NCBI RefSeq assembly: GCF_000011345.1
Contig: NC_004113.1
Location: 868,001-932,000 of the forward strand
Direction of reading: 5' to 3'
DNA: 64,000 nt
DNA from: Thermosynechococcus vestitus BP-1
GTDB taxonomy: Bacteria > Cyanobacteriota > Cyanobacteriia > Thermosynechococcales > Thermosynechococcaceae
Translations under genes and position numbers: made by a program
The notes under the pieces: generated by a model
Database searches by the model: none
Seen by the model: the letters and a program-made list of their open reading frames with translations, nothing else
Told to the model about the DNA's origin: nothing
Shown: positions 49,101 to 57,656 of the stretch, piece by piece
Position numbering within the stretch: position 1 is the stretch's first letter
Layout of the letters: each line of letters begins with the position of its first letter

Positions 49101-49853
49101 GATCAAGCTCAGCAACGGGCACGCTTTCGCATCTTTGGTTCCAAACCCGGTGCCTATGGTGCGGGACTCCAAGGACTCATCGAAGCCCAAAACTGGCGGG
49201 GGGATGAGGATCTTGCCCGCGCCTACATCCACTGGAGTAGCTATGCCTACACCGGGGCAGCCCACAGCCACAATGCAGCGGAAGCCCTAGAGCAGCGGCT
49301 CAGTCAACTGCAAGTGGTGCTGCAAAACCAAGACAACCGCGAGCACGATCTGTTGGATTCCGATGATTATTACCAGTTTCAGGGGGGCTTGACCGTTGCG
49401 GTGCGATCGCGCTCAGGGCAGCAGCCCACGGTTTACTTTGGCGATCACTCACGGCCAGAGCAGCCGAAAATTCGCACTCTACAGGAGGAACTGTTGCGGG
49501 TCTATCGCTCCCGCGTCGTTAATCCCAAATGGCTAACAGGTGTCAAGCGTCATGGCTACAAAGGCGCCTTCGAAATGGCAGCCACGGTAGATTATCTTTT
49601 TGGCTATGCCGCTACGGCTCGCTGTGTACCCGATTATGTGTTTACAGGCATTGCCCAAACCTATTTGCTGGATAGCGAAATGCAGGCCTTTGTGGCGCAC
49701 CATAATCCTTGGGCACTGCGGGACATGGCTGAGCGACTCCTGGAAGCTGCCCAACGCCAACTGTGGCAGCCACCTGATCCCCAGATGTTAGACCGCCTGC
49801 GATCGCTCGCCCTCGAGGCCGAAGGTTTAATTGAGGGCAACAGTGCCCCCTAG
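46170..49853 (+). CDS. cobN: cobaltochelatase subunit CobN-type
   Basis: The 1227-residue large subunit inserts cobalt into hydrogenobyrinic acid a,c-diamide for cobalamin synthesis. [27 protein letters not shown] and [35 protein letters not shown] are the family core; [25 protein letters not shown] and [24 protein letters not shown] near the C-terminus also match. CobN is related to ChlH, but these motifs and the length fit CobN. The region upstream (46012-46169) shows no clear cobalamin riboswitch. The AAA partner subunits are not in the window. Confidence 0.92.
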   Translation: [1227 protein letters not shown]

Positions 49854-50470
49854 TACAGCAAAATCAAGCGCAGCACCCGCGCGACCGCTGCCACCAAGCA
49901 GACAGTCACCAACTGCCCCGGCAAGGCAAAAAGCGAATACTGCTCTAGTAGCTCCACCAAGGGGTGACTCAACTGCCCGGCAAGAGCCAGAGCACCGAGG
50001 TAGAGGGCACCGCAGACATGAATGAGCACCAGTCCCCCTAGGCTGCTCAAGGCAAGCCATTCTAAACTGACCCGTTTTTGGGGACGAAAGGCCAGCCAAC
50101 CACAGACCCAGGCCCCCGGCACAAAACCCAAGAGGTACCCGAATGTTGGTTCACGCCAATAGTCTAGGCCGCCCCCTTGGGAAAAAACCTGAAACCCACT
50201 CAGCCCCAGAATCAAATAGGCCACCTGTGAGAGAGCTGCGGCTTGCCGTCCTCCCATACAGCCGACAAAAAGAACAGCGGCCACCTGGTAGGAGACCGGT
50301 AACGGGTGCACTGGAACCGCTGCCCAGGAGGTGGGTAAAACAACCTGCCCTTCCTCGTTGAAAAAGTTGGGCAAGGCGATCGCCGCTTCCATGAACGTTC
50401 CGGCAACGGTTAGGAGGAGGCCTAAAATCGCCCACAAAAATTCATCAAGGGGTGACAAGTCGTTTCTCAA
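49850..50470 (-). CDS. bioY: BioY-type biotin transporter
   Basis: The 206-residue membrane protein has about six hydrophobic helices. It shows QVAAVLFVGCMGGRQAAALSQVAYLILGLSGFQVFSQGGGLDYWREPTFGYLLGFVPGAWVCGWLA, the BioY core with the LxGxxGxxxF and GYLLGF patterns. BioY is the substrate-specific component of biotin uptake by the ECF system. No EcfA/EcfT genes are adjacent. The start overlaps the stop of the upstream FHA gene (ATGA). Confidence 0.88.
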   Translation of the reverse strand: MRNDLSPLDEFLWAILGLLLTVAGTFMEAAIALPNFFNEEGQVVLPTSWAAVPVHPLPVSYQVAAVLFVGCMGGRQAAALSQVAYLILGLSGFQVFSQGGGLDYWREPTFGYLLGFVPGAWVCGWLAFRPQKRVSLEWLALSSLGGLVLIHVCGALYLGALALAGQLSHPLVELLEQYSLFALPGQLVTVCLVAAVARVLRLILLY

Positions 50471-50841
50471 AAGCGCTGCAACACATTCGGTGGGACTGAG
50501 GGGGTCGGACTCGTATAGCGAAATGTGAGATCTGTATCTCCCATCATGATAATGTCCCCATGGTGCAATACCCGCTCATCCGATAGGGGAGTACCGTTAA
50601 GCAATGTGCAATTGCGACTATTGTTGTCACGGATTAGGTACACTAGTGCATTGCCACGAGGCCGCAGTTCAATGGTTGCCTGATGTCGGGAAACATAGGG
50701 GTCATGAATAATAATGTCACAGTCACTGGCGCGGCCAATTTTCCAGAACGCTTTTCCTGAAAGGTGATACTTGCCTACCGCCGTGCCTTGGGAGTGCACA
50801 ATCAGCCATGCTTGTTTGTCAAGGTCTGGAAAGCACGTCAT
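50467..50841 (-). CDS. FHA-domain protein
   Basis: The 124-residue protein is nearly all FHA domain: WKIGRASDCDIIIHDPYVSRHQATIEL and LIRDNNSRNCTLLNGTPLSDERVLHHGDIIMMGDTDLTFRY. The conserved GR, SRH and N residues for phosphothreonine binding are present, though the usual NGT turn reads NSRNCTLLNG. Such single-domain FHA proteins act in kinase signalling or secretion. It overlaps bioY by four bases. Confidence 0.9.
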   Translation of the reverse strand: MTCFPDLDKQAWLIVHSQGTAVGKYHLSGKAFWKIGRASDCDIIIHDPYVSRHQATIELRPRGNALVYLIRDNNSRNCTLLNGTPLSDERVLHHGDIIMMGDTDLTFRYTSPTPSVPPNVLQRF

Positions 50842-51160
50842 AAAAGTTGACCACAGATACTTTTACTTTTATCATACGTACTCCATCCGTAGTTTTGCAG
50901 GTGGCTGAGATTCTGAAAACCTATGGAAATTCGAGATGAAATGCTTTTGATCTGCAGATGTCAATTTCAGTATTTTTACGGATAGCAAAAGGTTAGGGAG
51001 TGTGTTTAGATAGGGCTAGGCGAAAATTATTTCAAGTAAAAAAGTTTTTGGAGCAAGGCGTTCACACATCGATTAGATTCACAATCAGATCCATACATAA
51101 ATTAGACAAGATGGCTTAGTAGTTTTTTACTTGCTTTAACTAGTTTCTTATAGGTTTCCT
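50842..51160. other. intergenic region between the FHA gene and the HlyD-type gene
   Basis: These 319 bases are AT-rich and hold no frame that I trust, no tRNA and no clear hairpin with a T-run. They must contain the divergent promoters for the FHA-bioY pair and for the HlyD-type gene. I did not find a convincing -35/-10 pair. Confidence 0.6.
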
Positions 51161-52465
51161 ATGAGCAAGGGCGTTTCAGCTTCTTTGACCCAGATTAAAA
51201 ATCAGGTTGTACCAGCTCAGCAACTGAAGCTACGGCGATCGCTCCTTGCTAATCTGTTAGTTTTCGCAGCCGGGTGTGGCATCCTTGCCTTTGCAGTCTT
51301 GTTTCTCTACCGCCATTTAACAACAGTGCGCAGTCGTGATGCAGTCATTAATGGCGTGATTGTGAACGTGCGGGCTCCAGAGGAAGGAACACTAGAGAAA
51401 CTCCAGGCGCAGGTAGGGGACTTTATCGAACCCACGGATGCACCCTTGGCCCTCATAGAAAATGACTATGTCAGTCAAGGCAACGCTCGCGAAGTTGAAA
51501 AATGGTTAGAGCGGCGGCGGGGAGAATTAAAAGCTGCTCAGGTAAAGTTGGCTCAATTGCAAAGACTCCTCGCCTCTGCCCAAAGGGATGAACGCAATCA
51601 GCACAGACTAGAGGTGGAGCAAACCAATCGCCAAGTGGCTGCTGCTCAAGCAGAACTCGCAGCGGCTAAGGCCAAGCTTGCGGATGCCAAGGCGCGCTAT
51701 CAACTGGCACAAATGAACTACCAGCGCTTTAGCCAGTTGGCCCGGCAGGGGGCGGTACCCCAAGCCCAAGCGGATGCGGCTCTAACGGAGTTGCAGCAAA
51801 GCCAAGCCCAAGTGGCTGCTCGTCAACGGGAGGTGGAAGCTGCGGCTCACACCGTTGAGGCCCTGAAGGCTGATGCCCGTGCTGCTGAATTGGGGCTGAC
51901 ACTGCGCAACACTCGCAGTAACTATGACCCCCGCCTAAGGCGGCAAGAGTTACAAACTCAAATTAGCGAACAGCAGGCGATCGTCCAAGGGATGCAACAG
52001 GAAATGGCTGCCCAACAACGACAAGTTGCCCAAGCCCAGCGGGAGGTTGCTCAGCGCAAAGTGGTGAAGGTGACTGCTCCCATTGCCGGTTATGTCTGGC
52101 GGGTGGATGCCCGTCCGGGGATGTTTCTCGGTAAAGGGGATCAAATTTTGCAATTGTTGGATTGTCGGCGTCGTTGGATCGATGTCTTTGTCGATGAACA
52201 ATTACTGCGGCTCATTCCTCCGGGCACTCGGGCAAAAATTGAACTCTATGGGGCCAAAGGGAAAGTTCTTCAGGGCACAGTCACCAATATTCGCTCTGGC
52301 TTGGGTCGCCTCAACCCCGGCGATGATCAGGTGATCCCAATTCCCGAAAACTATCCGCGTCAAAGTCAAGTGCGTGTTGAGCTAGATTCTGACCAAGATT
52401 GGGGCGACGGTAACTTTTGCTATGTGGGCTACACTGCACGGGTGACCTTTCAAATTAACCCCTAG
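51161..52465 (+). CDS. HlyD-family membrane fusion protein (possible XcsB)
   Basis: The 434-residue protein has one N-terminal membrane helix (about residues 28-50), then the lipoyl half-motif (VRAPEEGTLEKLQAQVGDFIEPTDAPLALIE), a long coiled coil (about residues 105-300, rich in Ala, Gln and Arg) and a second lipoyl half and beta barrel (VTAPIAGYVWRVDARPGMFLGKGDQILQL). It links an inner-membrane exporter to an outer-membrane channel. In Thermosynechococcus a HlyD-like protein at this position, directly before ndhF3, was described as part of cellulose secretion (XcsB); I recall this and cannot verify it here. Confidence 0.85.
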   Translation: MSKGVSASLTQIKNQVVPAQQLKLRRSLLANLLVFAAGCGILAFAVLFLYRHLTTVRSRDAVINGVIVNVRAPEEGTLEKLQAQVGDFIEPTDAPLALIENDYVSQGNAREVEKWLERRRGELKAAQVKLAQLQRLLASAQRDERNQHRLEVEQTNRQVAAAQAELAAAKAKLADAKARYQLAQMNYQRFSQLARQGAVPQAQADAALTELQQSQAQVAARQREVEAAAHTVEALKADARAAELGLTLRNTRSNYDPRLRRQELQTQISEQQAIVQGMQQEMAAQQRQVAQAQREVAQRKVVKVTAPIAGYVWRVDARPGMFLGKGDQILQLLDCRRRWIDVFVDEQLLRLIPPGTRAKIELYGAKGKVLQGTVTNIRSGLGRLNPGDDQVIPIPENYPRQSQVRVELDSDQDWGDGNFCYVGYTARVTFQINP

Positions 52466-52532
52466 ATTTTTATATCTATCCTAAAGAATGCTCAATCCTT
52501 CATAGTGGCCTTTTATCTCGGGGATAAGAGAT

Positions 52533-52553
52533 ATTGATGCAACTTGGCACTGA
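52533..52553. promoter_or_regulatory. possible NdhR/CcmR-type LysR binding site
   Basis: ATTGAT at 52533 and CACTGA at 52548 are spaced by nine bases, resembling the inverted LysR motif ATTGAT-N10-CATTGA known for NdhR. One base of spacing and one base of sequence differ. The site is 76 bases upstream of ndhF3, an NdhR target in other cyanobacteria. Confidence 0.3.
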
Positions 52554-52628
52554 TTCCCGTCAGGGCTGGTGCTATTCATAGATAAGATTAAATTTGATTA
52601 GTCTTGCCCATAGATGTAGGCGGGGTTT

Positions 52629-54464
52629 ATGTTGCAATCGTTTGCAGATACGGTGTGGCTCATTCCCTTTTACTCCCTCGCGGGAATGGTGTTGTCCTTG
52701 ATTTGGTCACCGGGGATTACACGGAAAACGGGGCCACGGCCAGCGGGCTATTTGAATATCTTGCTCACGTTTTTTTCCTTTGTGCATGCACTGTTGGCAA
52801 CGGTGGCGATCGCCAACCAACCACCACAGTATTTGCACTGGACGTGGCTTGATGTGGCGGGTCTGCACCTTGACATTCCCGTTGAAATTTCGATTTTGAC
52901 GACTACCGCCCTGATGCTAATCACAGCCTTGAACCTTATGGCTCAGGTGTTTGCGGTGGGCTACATGGAGATGGATTGGGGCTGGGCCCGCTTCTTTGCC
53001 CTGCTAGCTCTTTTTGAAGGTGGTATGGGAGCGCTGGTGCTCCTCGATTCTCTCTTTTTCAACTATGTGGTTTTGGAAATTTTGACCCTTGCCACCTATT
53101 TGCTGATTGGACTGTGGTTTAACCAACCCTTGGTGGTGACCGGTGCCCGCGATGCCTTTCTAACGAAACGGGTGGGAGACTTGGTACTCCTGATGGGGGT
53201 GTTGGCGATTTATCCTCTGGCTGGTTCCTGGAACTACGACGATTTGGCGGCTTGGGCAGCAACGGCTCAAGTAAACTCCACCCTCATTACCCTGATTTGT
53301 TTGGCGCTGATTGCAGGACCGATGGGGAAATGTGCCCAGTTTCCGCTACACCTGTGGTTGGATGAGGCGATGGAAGGGCCAATTCCGGCCTCGATTTTGC
53401 GGAATGCAGTGGTTGTGGCCACGGGGGCATGGGTGCTAGTGAAGCTGACGCCAGTGCTGAGCCTTTCCCCGGTTGCTCTAACCGCTTTGTTGGTGATTGG
53501 TAGCGTCACGGCCTTGGGGGGAACCCTGATTGCCATTGCCCAAGTGGACATTAAACGCGCCCTCTCCTATTTGGTGAGTGCCTACATGGGGTGGGTGTTT
53601 ATTGCTGTTGGCCTCAAGGAGCCGGGCTTAGCTTTTGTCTTTATCCTCACCTATAGCCTGGCCATGGCAGTGCTAATGATGAGCATCGGCAGCATTATCT
53701 GGAATAGTGTTACCCAAGATCTGCGCTTGCTGGGTGGGCTGTGGTCCCGGCGCCCCATTTCGGGGATCTCCTTTCTCGTGGGTTCCGCAGGGCTGCTGGC
53801 GGTTCCACCCTTGGCCAGTTTTTTCCCCCAGGCAGAATTGCTGGATACGGCCTTTGCCCAACTGCCTTGGGTAGGGGGGGTGCTTCTGTTGATGAATACT
53901 TTTGCGGCTTTTAGTCTTGGGCGCACATTTTGCCTAGTTTGGGGCGGTGAGGTCAAACCGATGACGGCGCGATCGCCCGAGGTCTTTTGGCCGATGATTT
54001 TGCCGATGACCGTTGATCTAGGGCTGGTGCTGCACTTGCCAATTCTCATGGCGCGCTTTGATTGGGTGATTTGGACCCAACCTTCCTTGGCCACCGCTGC
54101 GGCACTGACTATCACTGCTCTTTTGGGCTGGGGGGTAGCCGCATGGGTCTATCTTGGCAAAGCAATTCCCAAACCCGTGCAGTTTCCCCTGCCGTCGGTA
54201 CAGAATCTGCTGGCCTACGACTTCTATACGCCAAAGCTCTACAGAGCAACGGTGGTGGGAGTGGTGGATATGATTTCCCGCATTACCGCTTGGTTTGATC
54301 GCACATTTGTGGACGGGACCGGCAATGCCTTTGGCGTGGTCACTCTTTTGGGGGGCGATCGCCTGAAATATAGTACAACGGGGCAATCCCAAGCCTATAT
54401 CCTCACCATCTTGATGGGCATTGCCATTTTAGTCATTGCCATTTGTTGGCCACTGCTGGCTTAG
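52629..54464 (+). CDS. ndhF3: NDH-1MS subunit F3
   Basis: The 611-residue subunit of the thylakoid NDH-1MS complex powers inducible, high-affinity CO2 uptake. It has about 15 membrane helices, with MGKCAQFPLHLWLDEAMEGPIPASILRNAVVVATGAWVLVKL as the conserved TM7/TM8 proton-channel region and IAQVDIKRALSYLVSAYMGWVFIAVGL. The KCAQ variant and GPIPAS differ from respiratory NdhF1. It is followed by ndhD3 and cupA on the same strand, the usual order. Confidence 0.94.
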   Translation: MLQSFADTVWLIPFYSLAGMVLSLIWSPGITRKTGPRPAGYLNILLTFFSFVHALLATVAIANQPPQYLHWTWLDVAGLHLDIPVEISILTTTALMLITALNLMAQVFAVGYMEMDWGWARFFALLALFEGGMGALVLLDSLFFNYVVLEILTLATYLLIGLWFNQPLVVTGARDAFLTKRVGDLVLLMGVLAIYPLAGSWNYDDLAAWAATAQVNSTLITLICLALIAGPMGKCAQFPLHLWLDEAMEGPIPASILRNAVVVATGAWVLVKLTPVLSLSPVALTALLVIGSVTALGGTLIAIAQVDIKRALSYLVSAYMGWVFIAVGLKEPGLAFVFILTYSLAMAVLMMSIGSIIWNSVTQDLRLLGGLWSRRPISGISFLVGSAGLLAVPPLASFFPQAELLDTAFAQLPWVGGVLLLMNTFAAFSLGRTFCLVWGGEVKPMTARSPEVFWPMILPMTVDLGLVLHLPILMARFDWVIWTQPSLATAAALTITALLGWGVAAWVYLGKAIPKPVQFPLPSVQNLLAYDFYTPKLYRATVVGVVDMISRITAWFDRTFVDGTGNAFGVVTLLGGDRLKYSTTGQSQAYILTILMGIAILVIAICWPLLA

Positions 54465-54490
54465 TGCTCCATTCATTGAGGTTTCTGCCT

Positions 54491-55969
54491 ATGCTGACGC
54501 TGTTAATCGTGTTGCCGGTGATCGGCGCTCTCCTGATGCCGCTGCTGCCAGAGCGAGTCCTACGTTCGGTGGCTTTAGTTATCGCCGGTCTCACCTTTGC
54601 CCTGTCCCTCTGGATGCTGACGCAGTTCGATGTTCACCAGAGCGCACTGCAATTTACGGAATTTGTGCCGTGGCTGTTGCCTTTGGGATTGAACTATTCC
54701 CTTGGGGTGGATGGTCTCTCGCTGCCCCTGATTGTTTTGGGGACCTTCTTGACCCTTGGGGTTGTATTCACAGGTGAGAAAACTGGACAGCGGCTTTTTT
54801 ATGCCCTGGTTCTTTTGGCCAATGCCGGCATTACAGGGGCCTTAGCGGCCCAGAATCTGCTGCTGTTTTTTCTCTTTTACGAACTTGAGTTGGTGCCCTT
54901 TTACCTGTTGATTTTGATCTGGGGGGGGCAGCGTCGTGAGCAAGCAGCGGTTAAGTTTCTGATTTATACGGCAGTGTCGGGCATTCTTGTCCTCGCCGCC
55001 TTTTTGGCAATGGGTTGGCTGACCCACGCCCCTAGTTTTGACTCTGCCGATATTCAAATCGCTGGCTTGGCACCGACGACCCAAGGGATTCTGCTGTTGC
55101 TGTTGATCTTGGGCTTTGGGATCAAAATGCCCTTGGTGCCCCTCCACAGTTGGTTGCCCGATGCCTATGTAGAGGCTTCAACCCCGACAGCAATTCTCCT
55201 TGGGGGAGCACTGGCAAAACTGGGTGCCTATGGCTTGGTGCGTTTTGCCCTGGGCTATTTTCCAGAGGCTTGGGCACAGTTTTCTGGTCTGTTGGCGATC
55301 GTGGCGGCGGTGGGCATTGCCTATGGTGCCCTTGCGGCCATTGCCCAAAAGGATATTAAACGGATGGTGGCCTACAGTTCCATTGGCCATATGAGTTATG
55401 TCCTTCTAGCGGCAGCGGCCCATACCCACCTCAGCATGGTGGGAGCGATCGCCCAAATGATAAGTCATGGCCTAATCTTGGCACTCCTGTTCTATCTGGT
55501 GGGTGTAATTGAAACGAAAGTCGGGACCCGGGAACTGAACGTGCTCAATGGCCTGCTCAATCCCCTGCGGGGCTTGCCGACCACCAGTGCCCTCTTAATT
55601 TTGGGCGGGATGGCGAGTGCAGGTATTCCAGGGCTTGTGGGGTTTGTAGCGGAATTTTTAATCTTCCAAGGCAGCTATGGGATGTTCCCCCTACCAACCC
55701 TGGTTGCTGTGGTGGGCACTGGCCTCACAGCGGTTTATTTCGTGATTATGATTAACCGCACCTGTTTTGGCCGCCTTGACAATCGCACAGCCTACTACCC
55801 ACGGGTAGTCTGGTCAGAGAAAATGCCTGCCCTCGTCCTGACCCTGTTGATTGTATTTTTGGGGGTTCAACCCACCTGGCTGGTGCGCTGGAGTGAAACC
55901 ACCAGTGCTCAGATCGTTGCTGCCGTCCCCCGTACCAATGAACTTGTTGCCACCTTAGCCAAGCGTTAG
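54491..55969 (+). CDS. ndhD3: NDH-1MS subunit D3
   Basis: The 492-residue subunit has the antiporter-like fold with about 14 helices; GFGIKMPLVPLHSWLPDAYVEASTPTAILLGGALAKLGAYGLVRF is the conserved channel region and IAQKDIKRMVAYSSIGHMSYVLLA follows. ATG 54491 is used; it begins MLTLLIVLPVIGALLMPLLP and lies 26 bases after the ndhF3 stop. A longer frame from 54443 overlaps ndhF3. It forms the CO2-uptake module with NdhF3 and CupA. Confidence 0.95.
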   Translation: MLTLLIVLPVIGALLMPLLPERVLRSVALVIAGLTFALSLWMLTQFDVHQSALQFTEFVPWLLPLGLNYSLGVDGLSLPLIVLGTFLTLGVVFTGEKTGQRLFYALVLLANAGITGALAAQNLLLFFLFYELELVPFYLLILIWGGQRREQAAVKFLIYTAVSGILVLAAFLAMGWLTHAPSFDSADIQIAGLAPTTQGILLLLLILGFGIKMPLVPLHSWLPDAYVEASTPTAILLGGALAKLGAYGLVRFALGYFPEAWAQFSGLLAIVAAVGIAYGALAAIAQKDIKRMVAYSSIGHMSYVLLAAAAHTHLSMVGAIAQMISHGLILALLFYLVGVIETKVGTRELNVLNGLLNPLRGLPTTSALLILGGMASAGIPGLVGFVAEFLIFQGSYGMFPLPTLVAVVGTGLTAVYFVIMINRTCFGRLDNRTAYYPRVVWSEKMPALVLTLLIVFLGVQPTWLVRWSETTSAQIVAAVPRTNELVATLAKR

Positions 55970-55980
55970 GAGAATTTCCC

Positions 55981-57294
55981 ATGGTTCAAGCAATGGAGCG
56001 CCCCAGTTCTGCCAAGCTGCCACCCCTAGATCATCCCCTCGCCGATATTATTTACCGCCTTGAGGCAGGAGGTGCCCTGATTCCCGACACACCAGTGAAC
56101 CTGATGAAAATTATCGGGATGTACAAGGCCTACTCCATTCCAATGGACTTCTACTGGCGGGACTTGCTCTATCTCGGTGAGCGGGTCTTTATTAATCCCT
56201 TTCCCTTCTTTAAGTATTTTCCGACCAAGGAATACTTTGAGTTGCCCAATCACTACGCCGGTGATACCGCCGATCTGCGGATTTGGCGCGGCCCTGCCCA
56301 TGCCCATCCGGAACTCATGGAATTTATTGAAAAAGGGGAGACCGGCAAAATGCCCCGTCTGCTCCACCACCTCTGGCATGACCGCATCAACATGGAATTT
56401 TCCGAAGATTTGGCGCGGGCAATGATGTGGCACCGCATGGGCGGTCAGTTGGATATTTACCTTGACTCCGAGGAGTACAAAGCGGCAGCGGATAAGGCGA
56501 TTCGTGCTTACTTCAAGCGCAACCCATTGATGCTCGGGCTATACAAACTCTTTCCCGACCTTTTTTTAGAGCAGGCTCGCCAAGCCACGTACATGAATGT
56601 GCTGGGACTCTTTTGGGAAGTGATGGCACCTGTCTTCTTTGAGATTAGCGATCGCTACGATGAGGGCAGTATTACCAGTGTCAAGGATGCCATGAACTTC
56701 TTGGTCAATGGAATTTTTGCCATTGCCGGTCGTCCCATTTACCACCATGTCTATATTGATGACGAGGTTCATGTCCTTGTGCCCAAGGAAAAGGGCTTTA
56801 TGTGGCTCTACGAGGCAGCCTTCCCCTATGTGGAAGCGGTCTTCTACCGCACCTCTCCTTTCCGCGGCACAAAGTCCTACAACGCCCAAGCCAATCAGGT
56901 GCCCACTGATCAGGTGGACTTCCACTATGGCATTCTCTTTGCCGATAAATTCCCTGTGGGGACGGCGGGTATTCCACCAACGTTGCTCCACCAAGATATG
57001 TATCATTTCTTACCCCAGTACCTAAAGGATTACTTCCACCAGCACTGTCGCGGTGAGGATGATATTTTGGTGCAGTTGGGTATTGCCTTCCAGCACGCTA
57101 TGTACACCGTGACCTCCGCCGTTTTGCAAGCCACCCGTGCTGCCTTCTACTACCCCTTGGATGATCCCAATCCAGAGCATTTAATGGCGAATCGGCGCTT
57201 CTTTGTCGCCCAGATGGATCGCTTTTTGCGGCCCCAGTACGGCATTGCCGAAGCCTGCAAAATCCGCAATGTTCAGGATCCCAATTATTTGTAG
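55981..57294 (+). CDS. cupA: CO2 hydration protein CupA (ChpY)
   Basis: The 437-residue protein hydrates CO2 to bicarbonate in the cytoplasmic arm of NDH-1MS, coupled to proton pumping. It starts MVQAMERPSSAKLPPLDHPLADIIYRLEAGGALIPDTPVNLMKIIGMYKAYSIPMDFYWRDLLYLGERVF; HGILFADKFPVGTAGIPPTLLHQDMYHFLPQYLKDYFHQH carries His residues proposed for zinc. AGGAG precedes ATG 55981. The two-paralogue set (CupA, CupB) is known in cyanobacteria; operon context identifies this as CupA. A terminator follows. Confidence 0.95.
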   Translation: MVQAMERPSSAKLPPLDHPLADIIYRLEAGGALIPDTPVNLMKIIGMYKAYSIPMDFYWRDLLYLGERVFINPFPFFKYFPTKEYFELPNHYAGDTADLRIWRGPAHAHPELMEFIEKGETGKMPRLLHHLWHDRINMEFSEDLARAMMWHRMGGQLDIYLDSEEYKAAADKAIRAYFKRNPLMLGLYKLFPDLFLEQARQATYMNVLGLFWEVMAPVFFEISDRYDEGSITSVKDAMNFLVNGIFAIAGRPIYHHVYIDDEVHVLVPKEKGFMWLYEAAFPYVEAVFYRTSPFRGTKSYNAQANQVPTDQVDFHYGILFADKFPVGTAGIPPTLLHQDMYHFLPQYLKDYFHQHCRGEDDILVQLGIAFQHAMYTVTSAVLQATRAAFYYPLDDPNPEHLMANRRFFVAQMDRFLRPQYGIAEACKIRNVQDPNYL

Positions 57295-57313
57295 GGAGTT
57301 GTAGGGCAAGGGG

Positions 57314-57346
57314 AGGGAGAGGGGGGTGTATCTCTTCTCCCTTTTT
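57314..57346 (+). terminator. probable terminator after cupA
   Basis: AGGGAGA (57314-57320) pairs with TCTCCCT (57336-57342) around a 15-base loop that can extend by wobble pairs, and the right arm runs into five T residues. It sits about 20 bases after the cupA stop and before the glutaredoxin gene, so the latter may have its own promoter or rely on read-through. Confidence 0.6.
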
Positions 57347-57392
57347 GCTAGGCTGGAGGCAAAGTGAATTTTTGTAACGAGGTGTCACTGCT

Positions 57393-57656
57393 GTGGCTAA
57401 GGTCGAAATCTATACGTGGTCTCGTTGTCCTTTTTGTATTCGGGCAAAGCAATTGCTGACGCAAAAAGGAGTGAAGTTTACAGAGTACGTCATTGATGGA
57501 GATGAAGTAGCCCGTGACGCGATGGCAAAACGAGCCCATGGCCGGCGATCGCTCCCGCAGATTTTTATTGACAATGAACACATTGGCGGCTGTGACGATC
57601 TCTATGCCCTGGAGGCGCAAGGAAAATTGGATGCCCTGTTGCAAGGGGTAGCTTAG
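57393..57656 (+). CDS. grxC: dithiol glutaredoxin 3
   Basis: The 87-residue thioredoxin-fold protein has the active site SRCPFCIRAK (Cys12 and Cys15) and the glutathione-binding SLPQIFIDNEHIGGCDDL. It reduces disulfides using glutathione. The GTG start lies about 50 bases after the putative cupA terminator, with GAGGTG upstream. The stop overlaps the gshB start by one base, so it is clearly co-expressed with glutathione synthesis. Confidence 0.93.
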   Translation: MAKVEIYTWSRCPFCIRAKQLLTQKGVKFTEYVIDGDEVARDAMAKRAHGRRSLPQIFIDNEHIGGCDDLYALEAQGKLDALLQGVA

